This document shows positions 24,238 to 33,134 of a stretch of DNA of 64,000 nucleotides, one piece after another. Each line of letters opens with the position of its first letter. Within the stretch, counting starts at the first letter, position 1. The translations under genes and the position numbers were made by a program. A model generated the notes under the pieces. That model had not been told where the DNA came from. It saw nothing but the letters and a program-made list of their open reading frames with translations, and searched no databases. The DNA comes from an uncultured Blautia sp. (GTDB lineage Bacteria; Bacillota; Clostridia; Lachnospirales; Lachnospiraceae): the NCBI GenBank assembly GCA_934394545.1, contig CAKRRG010000006.1, positions 1-64,000 of the forward strand, read 5' to 3'.

Positions 24238-26637
24238 TTATTTCTGTACCTTTTCCAAGAACAAAGAAATAAGTCCTTTTTTATCCTTCTCCTGCGCCTT
24301 ATTGTACATGGCTCTGCACCATTCTGTAATAACATCGATTACGATTGGCGAGAAGGTCATCAGGATAAATACCAGAATGATCATTCCAAACTCCAGAGAG
24401 CCAAGCGCCAGCAGGTTCTGTACGCATACGGCTGCAAAGAAGAAAATGAACTGCATGCCATAAATAATGATCTTACGGTATCTGCTAAGAGGCGCATATA
24501 CCGTCTTCAGTGCTGCCATGTAGTTCCAGCCGGTTACCAGGAAACAGGCGGTACTAAGCATTACATTGCTGTGATACACATTCTGACAAACCAGCATGAT
24601 AGTGAAAACACAGCCCGTAATAGTTACAGCTGCAGGGAAAGCATTCATAAATACGTACCGAAGGAAACCACTCTCAATCTTGTTAAAGTTGTTTTCCTGG
24701 GCAAGCAGGAAGGTTGGAATACCTACTGCACAGGCACTGATCAGGGACATCTGGATTGGCTCAAAGGGATAACTCTCGCCCCAGAAGATGGTGATCAGAC
24801 AAAGCAGTGCGGAAAAAATGGTCTTGATCAGGAACATGGATGCGGCAGTACGGATGTTGTTGACAACGCGGCGGCCCTGGTTCACGATCTCCGGCATCGA
24901 AGCGAAATTGGAATCCATAAGCACTACATTTGCAATATTCTTGGCAGCATCACTTCCTTCTGCCATAACTACGCTGCAGTCTGCCTCTTTCAGTGCAAGA
25001 ACATCGTTGACACCGTCTCCTGTCATGGCAACTGTATGCTTCTGTTTCTTAAGGGCAAGCACCATTTCTTTCTTCTGCTGCGGAGTTACACGGCCAAATA
25101 CGGAACACTCGGCAACAGCCCGCTCCATATCCTCAGGTGTCGTAATAGTAGTTGCATCAATATATTTATCCGCATTTTCCAATCCTGCCTTTTTCGCAAT
25201 GGCAGATACTGTCACCGGATCATCACCTGAAATAACCTTCAGCTCAACGCCCTGATTACGGAAAAATTCCAAAGTCTCAGGTGCATTATCACGAATAATA
25301 TCCGTAAGCATAAACAGTGCAACTGGTTTCAAGCCTTCTGGAAGTTCATTCTCCTTGTTCAGGTTTGGACTATGGGCAAGTGCAAGAACGCGGAATCCCT
25401 CTTTTCCATAGGCAGCACATTGCCTTATCAAATCTTCGTTTCCTTCCGGAAAAAGGAACTGGGCAGCTCCCATCAGATAGGTTCCCTCTTCCTTAAAAGC
25501 TACACCACTGTATTTTCGGTCAGAGGAAAATGGAATACAATGATCCACAGACATGTCCGTCCGTCTGGAAAAACGCTTGCCCAGCGCATCTGCGGTGGCA
25601 TTCTTGTCCTTTAAAACAGACATCATATTAGCCATAACGCGCTCAATCTGTCCCACCGTTTCCTTATCTTCCGGCTCCGCAACTCCAATCTCCATTCCTT
25701 CCACATAGGGCTGTACCTGTTCCACGCACATGGTTCCTGCAGTGATGGTTCCGGTCTTATCCAGACAAAGCGTATCTACTCTTGCCAGAGTTTCAATACA
25801 GTACAATTCCTGCACTAGTGTATTCTTCCGTGTCAGTGTAAGCGCACCAAGCGTCAGTGCCACACTGGTAAGCAATACCAGACCTTCCGGAATCATTCCA
25901 AGAACCGCTGCCACCATATTCACAACTGCATCCCGGATTCCATTTCCGGCAATGTAATACTGCTTATAAAACAATAGCATTCCCATAGGAACAATAATCA
26001 CACTGATGGTTTTCAAAATAGCGTTCAAAGAATTTCTCAGTTCTGAATTATGCCTCTTAAATTCCTTTGCCTCACTGGTAATCTGAGAAGCATAATTATC
26101 TTTCCCAACATGGATAACCTGGCAGCAAGCCTCACCGGAGGTGACGAAACTTCCTGAAAAAAGCTCGTCTCCCTGCATTTTCTGAAGATTATCAGATTCA
26201 CCTGTGAGAAGTGACTCGTTGACTTCAATACTTCCCTCCAGAACCTTTGCATCTGCCGGCACCTGATCTCCTGTTTTCAGAAATAGAATATCATCCAGCA
26301 CAAGCTTCTCCGTAGAAATCGTCCACTTCTTTCCTTCTCTTAGCACCACTGCCTTACTTTCCGTCAGAATAGCCAGTTTATCCAGAGTTTTCTTGGCTCG
26401 TACCTCCTGTATGATTCCGATCACTGTATTGATCACAATAATTCCCATAAACATGGAATTCTTATAGGAGCCCACCAGTAATACCATGATCATGAGAGCA
26501 AGGTTCAAAAAGTTGAAAAATGTAAGCACATTTTCCCTTACGATCTGCTTATAGCTCCTGGTGTTGGGGTTCTCATTGGCATTGATCTTCCCCTCTTCGA
26601 TTCTTTGCTGCACTTGTTCGTTTGTTAATCCTGTCAT
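24238..26637 (-). CDS. Cation-transporting P-type ATPase (PMCA/CtpE-like)
   Basis: The 799-residue membrane pump has the actuator motif NESLLTGESDNLQ, the phosphorylation site LCLDKTGTITAGTM, the hinge TGDGVNDVLALKEADCSVVM, two N-terminal transmembrane helices, a pair around 225-275 and a C-terminal bundle of six. It lacks the N-terminal metal-binding domain of heavy-metal pumps. The layout is like the P2/P3-type CtpE subgroup, proposed to move Ca2+; the ion is not proven by sequence. I place the start at ATG 26637 because AAGGAAG lies just before it, while the ATG at 26652 has no signal. Confidence 0.85.
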   Translation of the reverse strand: MTGLTNEQVQQRIEEGKINANENPNTRSYKQIVRENVLTFFNFLNLALMIMVLLVGSYKNSMFMGIIVINTVIGIIQEVRAKKTLDKLAILTESKAVVLREGKKWTISTEKLVLDDILFLKTGDQVPADAKVLEGSIEVNESLLTGESDNLQKMQGDELFSGSFVTSGEACCQVIHVGKDNYASQITSEAKEFKRHNSELRNSLNAILKTISVIIVPMGMLLFYKQYYIAGNGIRDAVVNMVAAVLGMIPEGLVLLTSVALTLGALTLTRKNTLVQELYCIETLARVDTLCLDKTGTITAGTMCVEQVQPYVEGMEIGVAEPEDKETVGQIERVMANMMSVLKDKNATADALGKRFSRRTDMSVDHCIPFSSDRKYSGVAFKEEGTYLMGAAQFLFPEGNEDLIRQCAAYGKEGFRVLALAHSPNLNKENELPEGLKPVALFMLTDIIRDNAPETLEFFRNQGVELKVISGDDPVTVSAIAKKAGLENADKYIDATTITTPEDMERAVAECSVFGRVTPQQKKEMVLALKKQKHTVAMTGDGVNDVLALKEADCSVVMAEGSDAAKNIANVVLMDSNFASMPEIVNQGRRVVNNIRTAASMFLIKTIFSALLCLITIFWGESYPFEPIQMSLISACAVGIPTFLLAQENNFNKIESGFLRYVFMNAFPAAVTITGCVFTIMLVCQNVYHSNVMLSTACFLVTGWNYMAALKTVYAPLSRYRKIIIYGMQFIFFFAAVCVQNLLALGSLEFGMIILVFILMTFSPIVIDVITEWCRAMYNKAQEKDKKGLISLFLEKVQK

Positions 26638-26713
26638 CGTTACTTCCTTCATTCTTATATTTTACTTAAGGATGCTTACGTTTTATTTTCTCCTGGGATC
26701 ATCCAGTATATGA

Positions 26714-26747
26714 AAATCAGGGCAGATGATAGCATCCGCCCTGATTT
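26714..26747 (-). terminator. Terminator after nifU
   Basis: Perfect 10-base arms AAATCAGGGC / GCCCTGATTT with a 14-base loop and TTTTC beyond on the minus strand; 14 bases after the nifU stop. Confidence 0.8.
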
Positions 26748-26761
26748 ATCGATGATGAGAA

Positions 26762-27208
26762 TTAATACTCTTCTGCCTCGTCCTCTTCACCCTCATGGAT
26801 ATCAGACTTCGGCTGTTTCAGACCTTCAATCTCAATATGATGCTTCTGTGCATAATCCCACAGTGCAGCATGGACAGCCTCTTCTGCAAGAAGAGAGCAG
26901 TGTACCTTCACTGGTGGAAGTCCGTCAAGAGCTTCCATAACAGCTTTATTCGTAATCTGCATCGCTTCTTCAATAGTTTTACCCTTTACCATCTCAGTTG
27001 CCATACTGCTGGTCGCTACTGCTGCGCCGCAACCAAAAGTTTTGAATTTACAGTCTTTAATGATATGTGTCTCATCATCGATATCCAGGAAAATTCTCAT
27101 AATATCGCCGCATTTGGCATTTCCTACTGTACCGACACCGCTTGCATTTTCTATTTCTCCAACATTACGTGGATGCTGGAAATGATCCATTACTTTCTCA
27201 CTATACAT
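26762..27208 (-). CDS. nifU: NifU/IscU-type Fe-S cluster scaffold
   Basis: The 148-residue protein has the three cluster-binding cysteines in their usual settings: C33 in NAKCGDIMRIFL, C60 in FGCGAAVATSS and C104 in KVHCSLLAEE, plus D35. It starts MYSEKVMDHFQHPRN, typical of the Lachnospiraceae scaffold. It assembles Fe-S clusters on these cysteines with sulfur from the cysteine desulfurase encoded 28 bases upstream. The last 20 residues are acidic (EGEEDEAEEY), an extension not needed for the core. No iscR, hscA or fdx is adjacent. Confidence 0.95.
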   Translation of the reverse strand: MYSEKVMDHFQHPRNVGEIENASGVGTVGNAKCGDIMRIFLDIDDETHIIKDCKFKTFGCGAAVATSSMATEMVKGKTIEEAMQITNKAVMEALDGLPPVKVHCSLLAEEAVHAALWDYAQKHHIEIEGLKQPKSDIHEGEEDEAEEY

Positions 27209-27236
27209 CTTTTTTTCCTCCTGGCAAGTGTTTTAA

Positions 27237-28424
27237 TCAATTTTTCTGTTTTTTTATAAAATCTTCATATAATGGAGACATTGATCTCAGGTATGCTACA
27301 ATTTCTTTCAGCTTATCTACTACGAAATCAGCGTCCTCAATAGTGGTCTCTTCACTTAATGTCATACGCAGAGAACCATGTGCGATCTCATGAGGCAGTC
27401 CGATTGCCAGAAGTACATGAGAGGGATCCAGGGAGCCTGATGTACAGGCGGAACCACTGGATGCACAAATACCATAATTATCAAGCATAAGCAGCATGGA
27501 TTCTCCCTCGATAAACTGGAAGCTTACATTTACATTATTAGGAAGACGTGTGGTACGGTGACCATTTAATTTCACATACGGAATTTCCTTCAGGATTCTG
27601 TCAATAAAATGATCTCTAACCTGAATTTCCTTCGCTGTACGCTCCTCCATTGTACGGATAGCGCGTTCTGTGGCTGCACCATAACCTACGATTCCCGGAA
27701 CATTCTCAGTCCCTGCACGGCGCTTTCTCTCCTGGGCTCCGCCATGTACAAAGGAACGGATCTTCACACCCTTACGAATGTACAGAAAACCGATTCCCTT
27801 CGGTCCATTCAGCTTGTGTCCACTGGAGCTGAGCATATCGATTCCTAACTCATCTACATTGATCGGCACCTGTCCAAATGCCTGTACTGCGTCTGTGTGG
27901 AAAAGGATTCCATGCTCTTTCGCAATTGCACCGATTTCTTTAATTGGCTGGATAGAACCGATCTCATTGTTGGCAAACATCACGGAAATCAGAATCGTCT
28001 CCGGTGTAATGGCCTTCTCAAGCTCATCCAGCTTCACAATACCATTTTCATCCACATCAACATATGTGATCTTCGCTCCACGCTCTTTCTCAAGATATTC
28101 ACAGGTATGAAGGATGGCGTGATGCTCGATCTTAGTTGTGATAATATGGTTTCCCTTGGATTTATACGCTTCAAAAGTGGCTTTCAGTGCCCAGTTATCA
28201 GACTCTGAGCCACCTGCTGTGAAATAAATCTCTTCTTTCTTAGCTCCAAGTGCATCTGCGATCAGGCCTCTTGCCTTATTGACACCCTCTTTACTCTTAG
28301 ATGCAAAATCATAAATGCTGGATGGATTTCCATATATTTCGGTAAAATAAGGAAGCATTGCTTCTACAACTTCCGGAGCCGTTTTCGTAGTAGCCGCATT
28401 GTCCAGATATATCATTTTTCCCAT
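27237..28424 (-). CDS. nifS: Cysteine desulfurase (NifS/IscS)
   Basis: The 395-residue PLP enzyme starts MGKMIYLDNAATTKTAPEVV. The PLP lysine is in SSSGHKLNGPKGIGFLYIR and the mobile catalytic cysteine loop is CASSGSACTSGSLDPSHVLL. It takes sulfur from cysteine and hands it to the NifU scaffold. The start is placed at 28424 because AGGAGG lies 7 bases before it; the frame is open to 28490. It is the first gene of a two-gene operon with its own sigma-A promoter. Confidence 0.95.
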   Translation of the reverse strand: MGKMIYLDNAATTKTAPEVVEAMLPYFTEIYGNPSSIYDFASKSKEGVNKARGLIADALGAKKEEIYFTAGGSESDNWALKATFEAYKSKGNHIITTKIEHHAILHTCEYLEKERGAKITYVDVDENGIVKLDELEKAITPETILISVMFANNEIGSIQPIKEIGAIAKEHGILFHTDAVQAFGQVPINVDELGIDMLSSSGHKLNGPKGIGFLYIRKGVKIRSFVHGGAQERKRRAGTENVPGIVGYGAATERAIRTMEERTAKEIQVRDHFIDRILKEIPYVKLNGHRTTRLPNNVNVSFQFIEGESMLLMLDNYGICASSGSACTSGSLDPSHVLLAIGLPHEIAHGSLRMTLSEETTIEDADFVVDKLKEIVAYLRSMSPLYEDFIKKQKN

Positions 28425-28544
28425 TTTTCTTCCTCCTGGTTTATTGGTATCAATTCGATATGAAAGACTCCCGGGAAAGGGTTGTTTCATCTATCTCCTT
28501 AGGTACTTTTCTATTTCCTAGTATTTCGCTTGGATTTCTAGTAC

Positions 28545-28573
28545 ACTTTACCAGATAATAACAGTTCTGTCAA
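28545..28573 (-). promoter_or_regulatory. Sigma-A promoter of nifS-nifU
   Basis: Minus strand: -35 TTGACA, 17-base spacer, -10 TAAAGT. Downstream are two similar sequences TACTAGAAAT and TACTAGGAAAT (about 28515-28543) that may bind a regulator. Confidence 0.75.
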
Positions 28574-28627
28574 GGCACATTTACCGCATAAGCTAACTAA
28601 AAGGAAAGAAAATATAGGCGGATTCTT

Positions 28628-29980
28628 ATGTCTGACAAACTTTTTATTAAAGGAACCCTGATTCTCACCCTCACTGGTCTGATCAGCCGCTTTATGGGCT
28701 TCTTCTATAGGATATTCTTATCTCACACCATTGGTGCACCAGGCGTAGGTATTTATCAGCTTACTCTTCCGGTTCAGGGAATCGTGCTGGCAGCCTGCTG
28801 TATGGGCATTCAGGCTGCCATTTCCAGACTATGTGCCTCTTTTACTGCCCTTGGAAAGGAAACGGCTGCCAGAAACGCCCTTCTTCTTGGAATGCTTTTC
28901 TCTGTGGGAAGCTGTGGGATTTTGTCCCTTTTCATATATCTGAAGGCAGATTTCATAGCGGTCTCCTTGCTTAAAGAGCCTCGCACAGACACTGTGCTTC
29001 GCGTTCTTGCCTTTAGTTTTCCCCTGGCGGCACTGCATTCCTGTATAAACAGTTTTTATTATGCAAAAAAGAAAACCGGGGTTCCGGCTTTTATCCTTCT
29101 GCTTGAGCAGATTACCAGAATCGGCAGTACTTATATGATTTGCCTGATTCTGATCTCCCAAAAGAAAGAAATTACACCTGTAATTGCAGCTGGTGGTGCT
29201 CTTTTCAGTGAAGTTGCCGCAGTTGCCGCCTGCCTTCTGGCATTGGGAATTGATTTTTCCAGAGAACATTATAAGCCACTTGCCAGATTATTCCAATACA
29301 AAAAAACAACTTCAGACCAGAAAGCATTTTCAACGATTACAAAAGAAATTATTCGGATAGCTGTCCCCCACTCTCTGAACCGGCTGCTGCTCACCGTACT
29401 TTCCGGAATTGAAGTGATTCTGATTCCGCAGCAGCTGCTTCTATCCGGAATGAACCATACAGACTCTTTATCCATATATGGTATTTTTACGGGAATGGCT
29501 CTTCCTCTCATTCTTTTTCCCGCAACCATCACCAATTCTGCCTCTGTTATGCTAATGCCCTCTGTAGCAAGTCTTCAGGCTCTGGGAAATGAAAAAAGGA
29601 TCCGCTTCATAATCCGCCGCACATGCGAAAGCTGCTTTTTTTTCGGAGCATTCTGTACTTTCTTTTTCTTTCTTTTTGGAAAAAGTCTGGGGATGTTTCT
29701 TTTTCACAATGCAACCGCCGGAGTCTATATAAAGACACTGGCTTTTATCTGCCCGTTTCTATACACAAATACCGTTCTGGAAAGTATCCTGAACGGTATT
29801 GGACGGCCGGATGCCTGTCTGCTTCACAATATTGCAGGAGTGTGTATCCGTATCGGGTTTGTACTTCTTTCCATTCCCATACTTGGGATCCGAGGATATT
29901 TCTATGGAATGCTGATTTCCCAACTGCTTCTTACTCTGCTTCATTTCATTTCCCTAAACAAACTGGAATTATCGGAATGA
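28628..29980 (+). CDS. SpoVB-like polysaccharide/lipid flippase (MATE/MVF superfamily)
   Basis: The 450-residue protein has 12-14 predicted membrane helices and the family start KGTLILTLTGLISRFMGFFY, then GAPGVGIYQLTLPVQGIVLA and a central VPHSLNRLLLTVLSGIEVIL. It fits the SpoVB/Wzx/MurJ group that flips lipid-linked wall precursors across the membrane; SpoVB is needed for the spore cortex in Bacillus. It stands alone, divergent from nifS. Which lipid it moves cannot be told from sequence. Confidence 0.85.
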   Translation: MSDKLFIKGTLILTLTGLISRFMGFFYRIFLSHTIGAPGVGIYQLTLPVQGIVLAACCMGIQAAISRLCASFTALGKETAARNALLLGMLFSVGSCGILSLFIYLKADFIAVSLLKEPRTDTVLRVLAFSFPLAALHSCINSFYYAKKKTGVPAFILLLEQITRIGSTYMICLILISQKKEITPVIAAGGALFSEVAAVAACLLALGIDFSREHYKPLARLFQYKKTTSDQKAFSTITKEIIRIAVPHSLNRLLLTVLSGIEVILIPQQLLLSGMNHTDSLSIYGIFTGMALPLILFPATITNSASVMLMPSVASLQALGNEKRIRFIIRRTCESCFFFGAFCTFFFFLFGKSLGMFLFHNATAGVYIKTLAFICPFLYTNTVLESILNGIGRPDACLLHNIAGVCIRIGFVLLSIPILGIRGYFYGMLISQLLLTLLHFISLNKLELSE

Positions 29981-29999
29981 TTTTCACGAAATTTACCTA

Positions 30000-30028
30000 T
30001 CGACATTTTTTCTATCATAGACTATAAT
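30000..30028 (+). promoter_or_regulatory. Sigma-A promoter of the DAHP synthase gene
   Basis: TCGACA, 17-base spacer, TATAAT; 43 bases before the start codon. The leader is short and shows no riboswitch or T-box. Confidence 0.75.
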
Positions 30029-30071
30029 GTTGAGTTGAAAGCAAATTTTGCCGAAAAAAGGAGAAAATACC

Positions 30072-31103
30072 ATGGGATTTGAATTCATCAAAAAGCTTCC
30101 GACACCCGACGAAATCCGCAACCAATATCCCATTGATGCAAAGATCAAGGCGCTGAAAGAGAAACGTGATCAGGAAATCCGTGACGTATTCACTGGAAAA
30201 TCCGATAAATTTCTTGCAATCATTGGTCCCTGTTCTGCAGATAATGAAGATGCCGTATGCGATTATCTGCTGAGACTTCGTAAAGTCCAGGACAAGATCG
30301 CGGATAAAGTTTTAATCATCCCCCGAGTTTATACCAACAAGCCACGTACTACAGGTGAAGGTTATAAAGGAATGGTCCATCAGCCTGACCCGGAGAAAAA
30401 GCCGAATATGCTGGCTGGTCTTGTGGCCATTCGGAAAATGCATATCCGCGCCATTGAAGAGAGTGAATTTACCTGCGCGGATGAAATGCTTTATCCGGAG
30501 AACTGGCGTTATCTTTCCGATCTTCTTTCCTATGTTGCAGTAGGTGCCCGTTCTGTTGAAGATCAGCAGCATCGTCTTACTGTCAGCGGTATGGATGTTC
30601 CAGCCGGAATGAAGAACCCTACAAGCGGGGATTTTGGCGTTATGCTGAATTCTGTTGTTGCAGCTCAGGGAAGCCATACCTTCATTTACAGAGGATGGGA
30701 AGTTGAAACTACCGGAAATGAGTTGACACATACGATTCTTCGTGGTGCTGTAAATAAACATGGAGAGGCAATTCCAAACTACCATTACGAGGATCTTCGT
30801 CTCCTTTTCGAAAAATATTCAGCAAAGAACCTGAAGAACATGGCCACTATTGTAGACACCAACCATTCAAACTCCAACAAACAGTACGAGCAGCAGGTTC
30901 GTATTGCCAAAGAAGTTCTTCACAGCCGTCAGGTTGACTCAGATGTCCGCGGTCTGGTAAAGGGTCTTATGATTGAAAGCTACATTGAGCCAGGCAATCA
31001 GAAGATCGGACCAAATCATGTATATGGAAAATCAATTACAGATGCTTGTCTTGGATGGGATGAGTCTGAGAAACTACTGTATACAATTGCAGAGATGTGC
31101 TAA
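30072..31103 (+). CDS. aroF: 3-deoxy-7-phosphoheptulonate synthase (DAHP synthase, type I alpha)
   Basis: The 343-residue enzyme joins phosphoenolpyruvate and erythrose 4-phosphate in the first step of aromatic amino acid synthesis. Visible family motifs: FLAIIGPCSADNEDAVCDYL, VYTNKPRTTGEGYKGMVHQP, SVEDQQHRLTVSGMDVPAGM, KNPTSGDF and the metal-binding IVDTNHSNSNKQYEQQ. The layout matches the E. coli AroF/G/H type, including an N-terminal extension (DEIRNQYPIDAKIKAL) that binds a feedback inhibitor in relatives; which amino acid inhibits it is not clear. AAGGAG precedes ATG 30072. Confidence 0.93.
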   Translation: MGFEFIKKLPTPDEIRNQYPIDAKIKALKEKRDQEIRDVFTGKSDKFLAIIGPCSADNEDAVCDYLLRLRKVQDKIADKVLIIPRVYTNKPRTTGEGYKGMVHQPDPEKKPNMLAGLVAIRKMHIRAIEESEFTCADEMLYPENWRYLSDLLSYVAVGARSVEDQQHRLTVSGMDVPAGMKNPTSGDFGVMLNSVVAAQGSHTFIYRGWEVETTGNELTHTILRGAVNKHGEAIPNYHYEDLRLLFEKYSAKNLKNMATIVDTNHSNSNKQYEQQVRIAKEVLHSRQVDSDVRGLVKGLMIESYIEPGNQKIGPNHVYGKSITDACLGWDESEKLLYTIAEMC

Positions 31104-31180
31104 AGTGTGTTTGAAAGGGGCTTTCTGCAAAATATACAGGCTCTAAACATTCTTAATAAGACTATAAATCAATCAAAAAA

Positions 31181-31210
31181 GCTCCCGGGTTCCAATTGGA
31201 ACTCAGGAGT
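31181..31210. terminator. Bidirectional terminator between aroF and xerD
   Basis: Thirteen-base imperfect arms (GCTCCCGGGTTCC / GGAACTCAGGAGT) around AATT, A-run to the left and TTTCTT to the right, between convergent genes. Confidence 0.75.
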
Positions 31211-31213
31211 TTC

Positions 31214-32095
31214 TTAATGTCTTGGATGTGCTTTCATATATACGTCCCGCATCCGGTTAATATTCATGCTTAAGTATACCTGTGTAGTAGAAATATCGGA
31301 ATGTCCCAGCATTTCCTGAACGCTTCGGATATCTGCTCCATTCTGCAGCATATGCACTGCAAAGGAATGTCTTAGAGTATGTGGGGTAATATCCATATGG
31401 ATTCCCGCTTCCTGAGCATAACCTTTCAGCATTTTCCAGAATCCCTGACGGCTCATAGCCTTGCCAGAACAATTGGTAAACAACGCATGCTCCGAATCGT
31501 CTTTTACAAATGCCTTACGCCCCTCTTCAAGATAAAGGTTTAATGCTTCTTTGCTTACATTTCCAATTGGAATGATCCGCTCTTTATTCTCCTGACAGAC
31601 TACATAGCCAAGCTGCAGGTTTACATCTGTGGTCTCCAGATGGATCAGTTCGCTGACACGCATACCTGTAGCATACAAAAGTTCTAACATAGCTTTATCC
31701 CGAATTCCCTTAGGAGTGGTCAGATCTGGCTGTTTCAAAAGATCATCCACTTCCTGAATACTGAGAATTTCAGGAAGTTTCTTCTCTACCTTTGGAGATT
31801 TCAGGTTATCCGCAGGATTCTCTTCAATCTTGCGTAATGCAAACATATGCTGAAAAAAGGCTCTCATAGAAGCAACACTCCTTGAAATAGTAGATGACGC
31901 GAAGCTCTCTTTCCCCATATAATCCATATACCCCATGAGATCAAATTCACGGACATCTTCCGCTTTCGTAATCCCCTTCATTTCCAGGTATGCAGCCATC
32001 TTGTTCAGATCACGCTGATAGGAAACTTCTGTATTCTGGGATGTTTTCTTCGTATTATGTAAGTATTCAATAAACTCGCGTATTTCCTGTTCCAT
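31214..32095 (-). CDS. xerD: Tyrosine recombinase XerD
   Basis: The 293-residue protein has the length and layout of XerD: N-terminal SAM-like domain (SQNTEVSYQRDLNKMAAYLE, SVASMRAFFQHMFALRKIEE) and catalytic domain with LLYATGMRVSELIHLE, ITPHTLRHSFAVHML and LGHSDISTTQVYLS, which hold the RHRH-Y residues. XerD with XerC resolves chromosome dimers at dif. It is not linked to mobile genes here and sits in a conserved core position, next to spoIIM, as often in Firmicutes. Confidence 0.92.
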   Translation of the reverse strand: MEQEIREFIEYLHNTKKTSQNTEVSYQRDLNKMAAYLEMKGITKAEDVREFDLMGYMDYMGKESFASSTISRSVASMRAFFQHMFALRKIEENPADNLKSPKVEKKLPEILSIQEVDDLLKQPDLTTPKGIRDKAMLELLYATGMRVSELIHLETTDVNLQLGYVVCQENKERIIPIGNVSKEALNLYLEEGRKAFVKDDSEHALFTNCSGKAMSRQGFWKMLKGYAQEAGIHMDITPHTLRHSFAVHMLQNGADIRSVQEMLGHSDISTTQVYLSMNINRMRDVYMKAHPRH

Positions 32096-32364
32096 ATAGT
32101 TTACTTCCTGTCTCTTCTGTTGTAAATTTCAATGATGTCGAGGGCAAAATTCCCGACTCTAATACCTACGGATTGTTTCGTGCGTTGCACTCCCACAATA
32201 ACTGATTTTAAAATGTATTTGTATTATACTTTGTAATTGACATAAAATCAAACCTTTTTTTCGCCTTGAACTCATATAAAAATGGGCTTTTTTTGCTCTT
32301 TTACAAAATAAAGCAGATTTTATGGTAACCAGCACTATATCTTGTAATTTTACTAAAATATCGT
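32096..32364. other. Gap between spoIIM and xerD
   Basis: A+T-rich 269 bases with no convincing open frame, hairpin terminator or known motif. The xerD promoter must lie here but I see no clear -35/-10 pair. Confidence 0.3.
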
Positions 32365-32964
32365 TCAAAAAAAATTTGCAAAATCCAGTATTTTACTCAA
32401 AATCCAAGGGTTTACATACCATTCCACCAGGATTCCTACACCAAAACACGCAATATACAGAAATGATTTCAAAAAATAATCACTTATTTTTTTTGGAAAA
32501 ATACCATGATTGCGCCAGATTCCCACAGATTCCTTGTAAACCATCTGATAAACAGCATTCCACAAAGGAAGGTAGATTAAATAATGCGGAAAAAGAAGAC
32601 CGGCAGCTACTAATCCTCCGGTTAGTCCAAACTGCAAAATGGACATGGAAAATACCATTCCAAGCCCCATGCCGGTAAAAATCATTGCCACAACTGCTAT
32701 CGGAACTCCAAATACCGTAAAGCCACATAACAGTGACAAAATGAAAAAACTTCCCCGCATCTGCAAGAGCTGCAACAAATATTCAATTTCTCCTATCTCT
32801 GTTTTTCCATACGCAGCCAAAAGATAAATTGCAGAAAATGCTTGCTGTTTCCAGGAAAATCTGTAAACAAAATTGGGAATCAACATACCTGCAAGAAATC
32901 CAGCCAACAGTAATGTGAGTCCCGGAAATGAACTTTTTATTTTCGTACTGAGTACATTTTCCAT
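32365..32964 (-). CDS. spoIIM: Stage II sporulation protein M
   Basis: The 199-residue protein has five hydrophobic helices and the SpoIIM pattern: FPGLTLLLAGFLAGMLIPNF, FILSLLCGFTVFGVPIAVVA, FTGMGLGMVFSMSILQFG, LLFPHYLIYLPLW. In Bacillus SpoIIM is part of the DMP machine (SpoIID, M, P) that drives engulfment of the forespore. ATG 32964 is used since the frame upstream adds only six residues without a signal. It is in the same direction as xerD. Confidence 0.88.
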   Translation of the reverse strand: MENVLSTKIKSSFPGLTLLLAGFLAGMLIPNFVYRFSWKQQAFSAIYLLAAYGKTEIGEIEYLLQLLQMRGSFFILSLLCGFTVFGVPIAVVAMIFTGMGLGMVFSMSILQFGLTGGLVAAGLLFPHYLIYLPLWNAVYQMVYKESVGIWRNHGIFPKKISDYFLKSFLYIACFGVGILVEWYVNPWILSKILDFANFF

Positions 32965-33056
32965 ATATTCACCCTGTACCATTGTACGCCAATATACCCG
33001 GGATTATGATTTTGGTTTCCGGAATAGGAGCATTGCCGAGTCATTTCCTAATTACA

Positions 33057-33103
33057 AAAGCCGCCCACATATCTTTCATATTAAGTGAAAAATATGTGGG
33101 CGG
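33057..33103 (-). terminator. Terminator after rny
   Basis: Arms GCCGCCCACATAT / ATATGTGGGCGG (one mismatch at the base) with a loop of about 20, followed by CTTTTG on the minus strand; 32 bases after the rny stop. Confidence 0.75.
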
Positions 33104-33134
33104 TTTCTTAATTTCTAATGTAAATTAACTCCGA

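Noticed and set aside
30000-30071. Riboswitch or T-box before the DAHP synthase gene
   Set aside because: The leader is only about 40 bases and holds no T-box or aptamer-like structure.
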